DNA of 64,000 nucleotides from Rhizobium sp. G21 (GTDB lineage: Bacteria > Pseudomonadota > Alphaproteobacteria > Rhizobiales > Rhizobiaceae), in the NCBI RefSeq assembly GCF_014158035.1, contig NZ_JACFXW010000001.1, positions 2,761,001 to 2,825,000 on the forward strand. Reading direction: 5' to 3'. This document shows, one piece after another, positions 28,715-37,881 of the stretch. The number at the start of each line of letters is the position of its first letter. The stretch's first letter is position 1. Below the pieces are notes generated by a model. The model was not told where the DNA came from. It ran no database searches and worked only from the letters and a program-made list of their open reading frames with translations. The position numbers were made by a program, and so were the translations under genes.

Positions 28715-30090
28715 TTAACCCTCATGCTTGTCCACGGTTTCGCGCCAGCGGCGGGCGTATTCGACAAGGCGCGGGTCGGGGGCGGGCGCCGTCTTGCCTG
28801 CCGCCTTCATCCGACCGGCGCGACCGAGCGCGAGCGCTGCGGCGCCGGCGCTGGTGCCGGTCGCGCCGGCGCCGCCGGTTTCCACCGCACGGCCCGTCGC
28901 CGCGCCGAGCATGTCGAGATAATCGGCGTTGGCGGCAAACGGGCCCTCGACGATGCTCGGCCCGTCCGCGCCGATCAGCTCCAGGCAGACGCCGGTCATC
29001 AGGCCGAGATAGAGCGAGGCCGCATAGAGCCGGGCTCCGGGCGTGAGCGCCTCGACCGGATGCGTCCAGCCGCCCTTGCGGCCGATGAAGGGGCCGGTGT
29101 CCATCGGCTTGGAGGGCAGGAACATCAAGCCGCCGTCGAGCACGGCGCGCTTGTCGTCGTCCCCCACCTTCGCCTGCGGATCCGCCTCCAGCGCAGCGAA
29201 CGCCCGGCCGCCCATGAAGCGGGAGGAGGGGACCGGGTCGCCATAGGCGTTGACATTCATCAGCGTGTCGCGCGCGGGGTCGAGCTCAATCTTTCGTCCG
29301 CCGATCGCAAAGCAGATCACCCAGGTTCCGGTCGACACCACCGAGAAGGGCGCGGCCCGCGCCTTGAGATGGGTCAGCAGCGAGGCGTTGGAATCATGCA
29401 GGCCGCCAAACACCGGCAGACCCTCGGCGAGCCCCAGCTCGGCGGCGGTCTCGCGCGTCAATCCGCCCACCGGCTCGAAGGCGTCGCTCATCGGCGGCAT
29501 CATCAGGCGCCAGTCCATTTTCTCGACCAGCGAGGAATAATCGCGCGCATGCGGATTCCAGAGATCGGTATGGGCACCGAGCGAGGTCATTTCGCTGACG
29601 CGTTGGCCGGTGAGCCTGAAAGCCCAGTATTGCGGATAGGGGATGATCGTCGCCACCCGTGCGAAGTCTTCCGGATAGCGCGTCTGCTGCCAATAAAGCT
29701 GCGCGCCGACATTCAGCCCCGCCGCCAGCCGGGGCGAACCGGTCTCGTCGAAGCCGGGGCGGATCGCGTCATAGTCCGCCGCCGTCTCGTCGACGCCGTG
29801 ATGCTCGTAATCCAGCATCGGCAGCGCGAGGTCGCCCTTGTCATCCAGAAGGATGATCGAGGCGCCATGGGCGCTGATCGAGATCGCATCGATCCGATGG
29901 TTCCGCGCGAGCTCAGTCAGCGCTTCCTTGATGAAGCGCCAGAGCCCGTCGATGTCGTGATGCGGGTAGGGGGCTCGTCGATCACCCGGTTGGGCGCGCG
30001 CCTGACATCGCTTTCCCTGCCTTCCACGAGATCGAACAGCGCCAGTTTGGCGTTGGTCTTGCCGATGTCGATGACCGCGATATACCGCAT
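28715..30090 (-). CDS. rhaK: L-rhamnulose kinase RhaK (FGGY family), frameshifted
   Basis: RhaK phosphorylates the rhamnose-derived ketose in rhizobial rhamnose catabolism. From ATG 30090 the N-terminal ATPase motif reads YIAVIDIGKTNAKLALFD. The frame is lost at the five-G run 29969-29973 (one base missing) and resumes in the 367-residue part with YWQQTRYPEDFARV, FGGLHDSNASLL, VVSTGTWVI and the C-terminal GPFAANADYLDMLGA. The corrected length is about 458 residues, right for FGGY kinases. It is the last gene of the rhaRSTPQK transcription unit, starting 8 bases beyond the rhaQ stop. In R. leguminosarum rhaU lies between rhaQ and rhaK, but not here. Confidence 0.88.
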
Positions 30091-30098
30091 GGCTGACC

Positions 30099-31112
30099 TC
30101 AGGCTTTGGCGCGGCGCCGGCCGAGCCGAGCGATCAGCGTCGGCATGGCGATCACCAGGATCAGCATCAGGCCGATGAAGATCGACATCACGATGCCCGG
30201 CACATTGAGCAGGCCGAGGCCGAATGTCACCAGCCCCATGATCACCGCGGCCAACACCACGCCGAGGATCGAGCCCGAGCCGCCATTGATGTTGATCCCG
30301 CCGAGCACCACCATGGTGATGGCTTCGAGTTCGAGGCCGGTGGCGATCGACGGCCGCGTCGAGCCGAGCCGGGCGGTCAGGCAGACGGCGGCGAGGCCCG
30401 CCATCAGCCCGGTCAGCGCGAACAGGATGAATTTCACACGGTTCACCTTCACGCCCGAAAACATCGCCGCCGTCTGGTTGTTGCCGATCGCAAAGACGGT
30501 GCGGCGAAAACTCGTCCGGTGCAACAGGACATGGAAGAGGATGGCGAGGCCGACGAACAGCACGAGCTCGAAGGAGAACACCCACCAGACATAGCCCTGG
30601 CCGAACCAGGAGAATTCTTCAGGATAGCCGGTATAGGCCTTGTCGCCGAGAATGATGAAGGAGACGCCGCGAAACAGGCTCATCGTGCCGATGGTCACCA
30701 CGATCGAGGGCAGGCCGAGGCCGGTGACCAGATAGCCGTTGATCATGCCGCAGACCAGGCCGGCGGCCAGTCCCACCGCCACGAGTTCATAGGGACCGGC
30801 GCCCGCCTTGAGCGCTGCGCCCATCAGCGTCGAGGCGACCGCGATGATCGAGGCGACAGACAGGTCGATTTCGCCGGAAATGATCACCAGCGCCAGCGCC
30901 AGCGCCACGATCGCCTTTTCGGTGAAGTTGAAGGTGGCGTCCGACAGGTTCCAGGGATCGAGGAAATAGGGCGAGGCGAAGGAATTGACGATGAAGATCG
31001 CCGCCATCACGGCGAACAACAGGCTTTCCCAGCTCCTGACCGCTCGTTGCCCCGGCGTTCTCAGCCGGTCGGGAATAGTCCGTGGCGTCATGGTTTCGGC
31101 AGCAGTGCTCAT
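30099..31112 (-). CDS. rhaQ: Rhamnose ABC transporter permease RhaQ
   Basis: This 337-residue inner-membrane permease has about nine or ten hydrophobic segments and the RbsC-family motifs ISGEIDLSVASI and LEAITMVVLGGININGGSGSI. It pairs with RhaP and the ATPase RhaT to import L-rhamnose. Its ATG overlaps the corrected stop of rhaP (ATGA), which supports the frameshift reading in rhaP and implies equimolar translation of the two permeases. The symbol follows the R. leguminosarum locus, whose gene order this region matches. Confidence 0.9.
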   Translation of the reverse strand: MSTAAETMTPRTIPDRLRTPGQRAVRSWESLLFAVMAAIFIVNSFASPYFLDPWNLSDATFNFTEKAIVALALALVIISGEIDLSVASIIAVASTLMGAALKAGAGPYELVAVGLAAGLVCGMINGYLVTGLGLPSIVVTIGTMSLFRGVSFIILGDKAYTGYPEEFSWFGQGYVWWVFSFELVLFVGLAILFHVLLHRTSFRRTVFAIGNNQTAAMFSGVKVNRVKFILFALTGLMAGLAAVCLTARLGSTRPSIATGLELEAITMVVLGGININGGSGSILGVVLAAVIMGLVTFGLGLLNVPGIVMSIFIGLMLILVIAMPTLIARLGRRRAKA

Positions 31113-32088
31113 GCGACGACCTCCGCGCTTTTAGGATGACGCGCCCCTTCTTGCGTTCGGCGCGGGCGTTGAAGGCGACGGCGAGGATGATCACGGCGCC
31201 GGAGATCGCCAATTGCCAGAAGGGCGAGATGTTGATGACCGGCAGCGCATTCTTGATCACGCCGAGAAACAGCGCGCCGAGCACCGCGCCCGCGACCGAG
31301 CCGATGCCGCCGGCGATCGAGACGCCGCCGATCACGCAGGCCGCCACGACGTCGAGTTCGAAGCCGAGCGCGATATCGACATAGGCGACCGCATAGCGCG
31401 CGATCCAGAGATAGCCTGCCAGCCCCGACAGCGCGCCCGCGACGATGAAGGCGATGAAGCGGGTGCGGCCGGGATCGATGCCGGCATAGATGGCGGCATT
31501 GGCGTTGCCGCCCACCGCATAGAAGGCGCGGCCGGTGGTGGTGCGGCCGAGCATAACCGTTATGATGGCGATGACGACGAGCGACGACAGGCTGAGCAGC
31601 GACAGGCCGAACAGATGGTCGCGCGGCAGCGCCTTGAAGGCGTCGGTCATCTCATGCGCATTGATCCATTTGCCGTTGGTCAGGAGGAAGATGACGCCGC
31701 GATAGACGGTCATGGTGCCCAGGGTCACGACGATCGGCGGCATGTCGAGTTTCCAGACCAGGAGGCCGTTGACCGCGCCGAGCGCTGCGCCGAGCGCAAT
31801 CGCGATCAGCACGATCACCGGGATCGGCAGGCCGGGAAAGGCGTTGTTGAGCATGGCCGCGACCATGCCGGTCAGCGCCAGCGTCGCGGCTGTGGAGAGA
31901 TCCACGCATCTGGTCAGGATCACCGCCATCTGGCCGAGCGCCAGGATGATCAGGATCGAGGTGTCGGCATAGACATTGCCGAGGCTCGCCGGCGAGATGA
32001 AGGAGGGAAAGCGGGCGGCGATCAGCAGCGTGAGCGCGGCGATGGCGATCATCAGCTGAATTTCGCGCTGGCGGAGCAATTTGATCAT
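31109..32088 (-). CDS. rhaP: Rhamnose ABC transporter permease RhaP, frameshifted at the 3' end
   Basis: The permease begins MIKLLRQREIQLMIAIAAL and has about nine or ten membrane segments with TRCVDLSTAATLALTGM and the conserved FELDVVAACVIGGVSIAGGIGSV motif of the RbsC family. As written the frame runs on into rhaQ for a further 100 residues. One base added to the four-base run at 31129-31132 ends it as LKSAEVVA with TGA at 31109-31111, overlapping the rhaQ ATG. The corrected length is about 326 residues, matching homologues. Its start overlaps the end of rhaT by four bases. Confidence 0.88.
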
Positions 32089-33602
32089 GCCGCGTCTCCA
32101 ATGCCGGCGGCGGCGCGCACCAGGGCTTCGGCGGTCAGTCCCTCACGGGCGTATTCGCCGACGATGCGGCCTTCGCGCATCACGATCACCCGGTCGGCCA
32201 TGCCGAGAATTTCAGGAATCTCCGAAGACACCATGATCACCGACAGGCCTTCGGCGGCCAGCTCGCTCATGAATTCATGCACGGCGGCCTTGGAGCCGAT
32301 GTCGATGCCCTTGGTGGGTTCGTCGAGAATGATGACTTTGGGTTTGGTGGCCAGCCATTTGGCGATGACCACTTTCTGCTGGTTGCCGCCCGACAGCGTG
32401 CCGACGGGCTGGTCGAGCGAGGCGGCGCGCAGATCGAGCCGCTGGGTGTAGTCGCGCGCCAGCTTGAACTCTTCGGCGAGCCGCAGGAAGCCGCGCCGCG
32501 AGGTGCGCGACAAGGACGGCAGCGTCACATTCTCGAAGATCGGCATGGCGGTGATCGCGCCCTGGCGGCCGCGCTCCTCCGGCACATAGACGATCCCCTT
32601 GGCGATCGCCTCGTCGGGGCTGCGGATCACGGCGACATCGCCATCGATGCGGATCGCGCCCTTGGATGGTTTGGTCACGCCGATCAGAGACTGCATGAAT
32701 TCCGAACGGCCGGCGCCGACCAGCCCGTAAAAGCCGAGGATCTCGCCGCGCCTGAGTTCAAAGCCGATGCCGTCGAATTCGGTCGGATGACAATAGCCGG
32801 CCACCGTCAGCACCGAAGGGCCTGGTTCGACCGTCTTCTTGGGAAAGACCTGGCCGATGTCGCGGCCCACCATCATCCTGACCAGCTGGTCCTGGCTCGC
32901 GTCGCGGATCAGCCCTTCGCCGACCATCTGGCCGTCGCGAAAGACGGTGTAGCGGTCGGCGATCTTGAAGATCTCGTCGAATTTGTGAGTGATGAACAGG
33001 ATCGCCTTGCCGTCGGCCTTGAGACGCTCGACCAGCTCATAGAGCTCGTGGATTTCCTTATGCGACAGCGCCGCCGTCGGCTCGTCCATGATCACCACGC
33101 GCGCGTCGACCGACAGCGCCCGCGCAATGGCGACCAGATGTCTTGAAGCGATGGAGAGATCGCGGAGCCTGACGCGCGGATCGAAACTCGCGCCGGCGCG
33201 GCCGAGCAGCGTTTCGGCCTCGGCATACATCTTCTTCCAGTCGATCAGGCCGAAGCGGTTCTTTGGCGCATGTCCGAGAAAGATGTTTTCGGCGACCGAG
33301 AGTTCGTCGAACAGCACGGTTTCCTGGTGGATGGCGGTGATGCCCTGCCTCAACGCCGCAAACGCGCTCGGCAGTTCAGTCGGCATGCCGTTGATCTCGA
33401 TGGCGCCGTCGTCGGGCTGGTAGATGCCGGTCATCACCTTGACCAGCGTCGATTTGCCGGCGCCGTTTTCGCCGATCAGCGCCGTGACCTGGCCGGGATG
33501 CAGCGCGAGATCGACATTGGAAAGAGCGCGCACGCCGGGAAAGGATTTCGAGATTCCCTTCAGCCGGACCGTCGGTGTGTTGAGCATGGCGACGACATTC
33601 AT
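32085..33602 (-). CDS. rhaT: Rhamnose ABC transporter ATP-binding protein RhaT
   Basis: This is a sugar-import ATPase with two fused ABC domains, as in RbsA. The first has LIGENGAGKSTLVKVM (Walker A), IASRHLVAIARAL in place of a perfect LSGGQ, and VVIMDEPTAALS (Walker B). The second has FYGLVGAGRSEFMQ, the signature LSGGNQQKVVIAKWL and VIILDEPTKGID. From ATG 33602 (MNVVAMLN; ATG 33587 is an alternative) the length is about 505 residues, normal for the family. The long in-frame extension upstream is antisense to nothing real and runs through rhaS in the wrong frame. It overlaps rhaP by four bases. Confidence 0.93.
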   Translation of the reverse strand: MNVVAMLNTPTVRLKGISKSFPGVRALSNVDLALHPGQVTALIGENGAGKSTLVKVMTGIYQPDDGAIEINGMPTELPSAFAALRQGITAIHQETVLFDELSVAENIFLGHAPKNRFGLIDWKKMYAEAETLLGRAGASFDPRVRLRDLSIASRHLVAIARALSVDARVVIMDEPTAALSHKEIHELYELVERLKADGKAILFITHKFDEIFKIADRYTVFRDGQMVGEGLIRDASQDQLVRMMVGRDIGQVFPKKTVEPGPSVLTVAGYCHPTEFDGIGFELRRGEILGFYGLVGAGRSEFMQSLIGVTKPSKGAIRIDGDVAVIRSPDEAIAKGIVYVPEERGRQGAITAMPIFENVTLPSLSRTSRRGFLRLAEEFKLARDYTQRLDLRAASLDQPVGTLSGGNQQKVVIAKWLATKPKVIILDEPTKGIDIGSKAAVHEFMSELAAEGLSVIMVSSEIPEILGMADRVIVMREGRIVGEYAREGLTAEALVRAAAGIGDAA

Positions 33603-33730
33603 GAGAGCTGAACCGAAAGAGAAAGAGCGACCGGCGCGGCGCGCAATCAAGCCCGCCGTCGTCTTGGGATCAACCGTTCCCGCTGGGCTCGAAGGCCCGG
33701 CGAGAACAGCGTCTTGGTGAGGTTGCCGGA

Positions 33731-34723
33731 TCAGAAGATCTTGGCGAATTCCTCGACATTCTTGGCGTCGTAGACGAACGGGTCGGCCATCGCACCTTCT
33801 CTGTTGTCGTCGAGCTTGACATTGCCCATGCGGCCCATCGGGATTTCCGCGCCGGCGTCCGCCTTGGCCTTGCCGGTCACGAGATTGTAGGAAATCATCG
33901 TGGCGGCGTAGCCGAGATCGATCGGGTTCCAGATCGCGAAGGACTTGGAGGCGCCCGACTTCACATGGCCGGCCATTTCCGAGGGCAGACCGAGGCCGGT
34001 GACGTTGATTTTGCCGGTCATGCCGGCGTCTTCCACGGCCTGGGCCGCGGCGACGATGCCGACGGAGGTCGGCGCGATGATCGCCTTGAGGTTGGGATAG
34101 GCTTTGATCAGGCCTTGCGTCTCGGTGTAGGACTTGTCGGTCTTGTCGTCGCCATAGACGGTGGTGACGATGTTGATGCCCTTGTAGTTCGGCAGCACCT
34201 TCTTCATTTCCTCGATCCAGGTGTTCTGGTTCGTGGCGGTGGCGGTGGCCGAGAGGATCGCGACATCGCCGCCCTCGGGCAGATTGTCGGCGGCCATCTT
34301 CACGCACATATTGCCGATCAGGGAATTCGACGACGGATTGAGATGCATCATCCGGCCCTCGGGCGCGACGCCCGAATCCCAGGAAATCACTGTGATGCCG
34401 CGATCCATGGCCTTCTTCAGCGCCGGCGCCACGGCGTCACGGTCATTGGCGGAAATGGCGATGGCGTCGACCTTCTGGGCGATCAGCGAATTGATCACTT
34501 CGATCTGGCCTTCGGCGGTGGTGTCGGTCGGGCCGGTATAGATGATGTCGACATCGCCGAGTTCCTTGGCCGCTTCCTGCGCGCCCTTGTTGGCGGCGTC
34601 GAAGAAGCCGATGCCCAACGCCTTGACGACGAGAGCGATCTTCTTGTTTTCGGCATGCGCGACATTGGCGATGAGGGCCGTGGAAATGGCCGCCGTCACC
34701 AGCAGTTTCTTCAGAATACCCAT
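33731..34723 (-). CDS. rhaS: Rhamnose ABC transporter periplasmic binding protein RhaS
   Basis: The 330-residue protein has a signal peptide (residues about 1-24, ending AHAE) and a type I periplasmic binding-protein fold like RbsB. The KALGIGFFDAANKGAQEAAKELG and DTTAEGQIEVINSLIAQKVDAIAIS segments are typical. It captures L-rhamnose for RhaTPQ. It is the gene after the regulator rhaR in the same transcription unit, 49 bases downstream, and is followed by a 128-base gap before rhaT. That gap may hold a processing or attenuation site that sets the higher level of binding protein, but I could not point to a clear hairpin. Confidence 0.93.
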   Translation of the reverse strand: MGILKKLLVTAAISTALIANVAHAENKKIALVVKALGIGFFDAANKGAQEAAKELGDVDIIYTGPTDTTAEGQIEVINSLIAQKVDAIAISANDRDAVAPALKKAMDRGITVISWDSGVAPEGRMMHLNPSSNSLIGNMCVKMAADNLPEGGDVAILSATATATNQNTWIEEMKKVLPNYKGINIVTTVYGDDKTDKSYTETQGLIKAYPNLKAIIAPTSVGIVAAAQAVEDAGMTGKINVTGLGLPSEMAGHVKSGASKSFAIWNPIDLGYAATMISYNLVTGKAKADAGAEIPMGRMGNVKLDDNREGAMADPFVYDAKNVEEFAKIF

Positions 34724-34772
34724 GATGTCTCCTCCCTTGGGTTTCAGTTCCTCCTCCGCGCGCGCCGTCTCC

Positions 34773-35576
34773 TCACGACGCGGCGGATGATTTCTCGTTC
34801 GATCTCTCCTGCGCCACGATCAGCGTGACGCCCGCCTGCTCCAGCATGGCGGCGTGGCGGTCCTCGATGCCGGCGTCGGTGATCACGGTGGCGATCCGCC
34901 TGAGATCGCAGAGGATCAGGCTCGACCGTTTGGCGAATTTCGAGGAATCCACCAGCACGATCAGTTCGTCGGCCTGGTCGATCAGTTTCTGCTCCGCCTG
35001 GATCAGCAGCGGATCGGCCTCCATCAGGCCGAGCGCGCCGAGCCCCTGTGCGCCCATGAACATGCGCTGGGCGTAGAAATTGCGGGTCACGTCATTGTCG
35101 AACGGCGAGAGAATGATGTTCTGCTCGCGATAGATCACGCCGCCCGACAGCATCACCGTGTTCTTGGAGTTCTTCAGCAGATGCTCGGCGATCGGAAACG
35201 AGTTGGTGAACACCTGCAGCCGCCTGTTGACGAGGAAATGCACCATCTGGAACGTCGTTGTGCCGCCATTGATGATGATGGCGTCGCCATCGTCGCACAG
35301 CGCCACCGCTTCGCGGGCGATTGCTTGCTTCTGACGGGAATTGATCGTTTCGTTGACGCTGAAGGGGCGTCCGGCAAGACCGACGAATTGCGGCGGATGC
35401 AGCGCTTCGGCCCCGCCGCGCACCCGGCGCAGCTTTTTCTGGACATGCAGGGCGGCGATGTCGCGGCGGATGGTCGCCTCGGAACTGTCCGTGAGTTCCA
35501 CGAGTTCCGGCACGGTCACCACGGGCTTTTCCTGCACCGCTGACATGATGATCCTGTGGCGTTCCTTCTCGTGCAT
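34773..35576 (-). CDS. rhaR: DeoR-family regulator RhaR
   Basis: This 267-residue regulator has an N-terminal DeoR winged helix (about 5-60, TVPELVELTDSSEATIRRDIAALH) and a sugar-phosphate-sensing DeoRC domain (about 85-245). It heads the rha transporter unit and is divergent from rhaD, with about 185 bases between the starts, as in R. leguminosarum where RhaR is a negative regulator of both units. Probable operator repeats lie in that gap. The phosphorylated intermediate that relieves repression is not known from sequence. Confidence 0.9.
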   Translation of the reverse strand: MHEKERHRIIMSAVQEKPVVTVPELVELTDSSEATIRRDIAALHVQKKLRRVRGGAEALHPPQFVGLAGRPFSVNETINSRQKQAIAREAVALCDDGDAIIINGGTTTFQMVHFLVNRRLQVFTNSFPIAEHLLKNSKNTVMLSGGVIYREQNIILSPFDNDVTRNFYAQRMFMGAQGLGALGLMEADPLLIQAEQKLIDQADELIVLVDSSKFAKRSSLILCDLRRIATVITDAGIEDRHAAMLEQAGVTLIVAQERSNEKSSAAS

Positions 35577-35605
35577 CGGCTCTCCCCTTCCCGGTTAAGT
35601 TTTCA

Positions 35606-35690
35606 TTGATTGTCGTCAGTGTCAATCATGTTCGATCATATTATTTCATTGTGCGACGCAATATGACTGTAAATGATCATTTTTGATTGA
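35606..35690. promoter_or_regulatory. Divergent rhaR-rhaD control region with TGATY repeats
   Basis: An A+T-rich stretch between rhaR and rhaD holds TTGATTG (35606-35612) and its inverse CAATCA (35623-35628), then CGATCAT, the perfect palindrome ATGATCAT (35673-35680), and TGATTGA (35684-35690). Repeated TGATY elements fit a DeoR-family operator serving both promoters. The exact core promoters could not be assigned. Confidence 0.5.
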
Positions 35691-35761
35691 CAAATCGACC
35701 GAGGTCCTGTGAATTCGGCGCAAACGATCCGCGCCGGCGCGGACCTAGTGGAGGAAACATC

Positions 35762-37861
35762 ATGAGCACACAAGCAGGCGGCGCGCGCCTCGCCAATCTT
35801 TGGGACAAGGCCAAGGCGGAGGCGATGAGCGAGCCGGAGCGGTTGATCTATCGCTCCAACCTCCTGGGGTCGGACAAGCGCATCACCAATTACGGCGGCG
35901 GCAACACCTCCGCCAAAGTGATGGAAAAGGATCCGCTCACCGGCCAGCTGGTGGAAGTGCTCTGGGTCAAGGGCTCGGGCGGCGATGTCGGCACCATCAA
36001 GCGCGACGGCTTCGCCACGCTCTATATGGACAAGCTCGAAGCCCTGAAGGGCCTCTATCGCGGCCTCGCCTTTGAAGACGAGATGGTGGATTACCTGCCG
36101 CATTGCACCTTCGCGCTCAATCCGCGCGCCGCCTCCATCGATACGCCGCTGCACGCCTATGTGCCGAGAAAACATGTCGATCACATGCATCCCGACGCGA
36201 TCATCGCCATCGCGGCGTCGGAAAACTCCAGGCAGTTGACCGAGGAGATTTTCGGTGGCGAGATCGGCTGGCTGCCCTGGAAACGGCCCGGCTTCGAGCT
36301 CGGCCTCTGGCTCGAAAAATTCTGCCGCGAGAATCCGACGGCGCGCGGCCTGATCCTCGAAAGTCATGGCCTGTTCACCTGGGGCGATACCGCGGAAGAG
36401 TCCTATCTGACCACGGTGGAGATCATCAACAAGGCGATCGCTTGGCTCGAAGCCAGGATCACCGGCCCGGTGTTCGGCGGCGCGAAAAGCCAGCCGTTGC
36501 CAGCCGACGAACGCCGCAAGGTCGCCGGCGCCCTGATGCCGGTCATCCGCGGCATGATTTCGGCCGCCGAGCCCAAGATCGGCCATTTCGACGATTCGCC
36601 CGCCGTGCTCGAATTCGTCTGCTCGCATGAGCTCGATGCGCTCGCCGCACTCGGCACATCCTGCCCCGACCACTTCCTGCGCACCAAGATCCGGCCGCTG
36701 GTGATCCACTTCGATCCCGCCAATCCGGATGTCGCCGCAGCTCTCGCCGGCCTCGACGGCGCCGTCGCCGCCTATCGCGAGGATTACAAGGCTTACTACG
36801 AGCGCTGCAAACATGACAATTCGCCCGCCATCCGCGATCCCAATGCGGTGGTCTATCTGGTGCCCGGCGTCGGCATGCTCACCTTCGCCAAGGACAAGGC
36901 CACGGCGCGCATTTCGGGAGAATTCTACGTCAACGCCATCAATGTCATGCGCGGCGCGTCGTCTGTCTCCACCTATGTCGGTCTGCCCGAGCAGGAAGCC
37001 TTCGACATCGAATACTGGCTGTTGGAAGAGGCCAAGCTGCAGCGCATGCCCAAGCCGAAATCGCTCGCCGGCAAAGTCGCGCTGATCACCGGCGGCGCGG
37101 GCGGCATCGGCAAGGCCACCGCCGAACGCTTCCTGAAGGAAGGCGCCTGCGTGGTGCTCGCCGATATCGACCGGACCGCGCTCGACGCCGCGCAAGCCGA
37201 TTTTACCAGCCGGCACGGCAAGGATCAGGTGCGCAGCGTGTTGATCGACGTCACCACAGAAGCGCAGGTCGCGGCCGGTTTCGCCGACGCCGTGGCGGAA
37301 TTCGGCGGGCTCGACATTCTCGTTTCGAACGCGGGTCTGGCGTCGTCGGCCTCGATCACCGAGACCACGCTCGATCTCTGGAACAAGAATATCGACATTC
37401 TCGCCAAGGGCTATTTCCTGGTGTCGCGGGAAGCCTTCAAACTGTTCGAGACCCAGAAGATCGGCGGCAACATCGTTTTCGTCGCCTCCAAGAACGGGCT
37501 CGCCGCCTCGCCCAACGCCGCCGCCTATTGCACGGGCAAGGCCGCCGAGATCCATCTCGCCCGCTGCCTGGCGCTCGAAGGGGCCGAAAAGGGCATCCGC
37601 GTCAACACCGTCAATCCCGATGCTGTGCTGCGCGGCTCCAAGATCTGGACGGGCGAATGGAAGGAGCAGCGCGCCGCCGCCTACAACATGTCGACCGATG
37701 ATCTCGAGGCGCATTACCGCGCCCGCTCGATGCTGAAACTGTCCGTCTATCCCGAAGACATCGCCGAGGGCATATATTTCTTCGCGTCTTCGGCATCTTC
37801 CAAATCAACTGGTAATATATTGAATGTAGATGCTGGTAACGCCCAGGCGTTTACGCGCTGA
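35762..37861 (+). CDS. rhaD: Bifunctional rhamnulose-1-phosphate aldolase / dehydrogenase RhaD
   Basis: The 699-residue fusion has a class II aldolase domain (about 1-410) with metal-ligand segments such as HVDHMHPDAI and LESHGLFTWG. A short-chain dehydrogenase domain follows (about 428-699) with nucleotide motif TGGAGGIGKATAERF, NAG at LVSNAGLA and catalytic YCTGK. It would cleave rhamnulose-1-phosphate and oxidise the lactaldehyde in the same polypeptide. Start ATG 35762 is chosen because a GGAGGAAA ribosome site lies 5-8 bases upstream. It heads the rhaDI unit; rhaI follows 20 bases later. The product length matches rhizobial RhaD. Confidence 0.95.
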   Translation: MSTQAGGARLANLWDKAKAEAMSEPERLIYRSNLLGSDKRITNYGGGNTSAKVMEKDPLTGQLVEVLWVKGSGGDVGTIKRDGFATLYMDKLEALKGLYRGLAFEDEMVDYLPHCTFALNPRAASIDTPLHAYVPRKHVDHMHPDAIIAIAASENSRQLTEEIFGGEIGWLPWKRPGFELGLWLEKFCRENPTARGLILESHGLFTWGDTAEESYLTTVEIINKAIAWLEARITGPVFGGAKSQPLPADERRKVAGALMPVIRGMISAAEPKIGHFDDSPAVLEFVCSHELDALAALGTSCPDHFLRTKIRPLVIHFDPANPDVAAALAGLDGAVAAYREDYKAYYERCKHDNSPAIRDPNAVVYLVPGVGMLTFAKDKATARISGEFYVNAINVMRGASSVSTYVGLPEQEAFDIEYWLLEEAKLQRMPKPKSLAGKVALITGGAGGIGKATAERFLKEGACVVLADIDRTALDAAQADFTSRHGKDQVRSVLIDVTTEAQVAAGFADAVAEFGGLDILVSNAGLASSASITETTLDLWNKNIDILAKGYFLVSREAFKLFETQKIGGNIVFVASKNGLAASPNAAAYCTGKAAEIHLARCLALEGAEKGIRVNTVNPDAVLRGSKIWTGEWKEQRAAAYNMSTDDLEAHYRARSMLKLSVYPEDIAEGIYFFASSASSKSTGNILNVDAGNAQAFTR

Positions 37862-37881
37862 GGGGATCGGGAGACAGGCGG

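Noticed and set aside
32085..34307. A long continuous 740-codon minus-strand frame through rhaT and part of rhaS
   Set aside because: Only the part from about 33602 down encodes RhaT; the upstream part is rhaS read in another frame (low-complexity Arg/Gly/Asp residues), so it is not a fusion.
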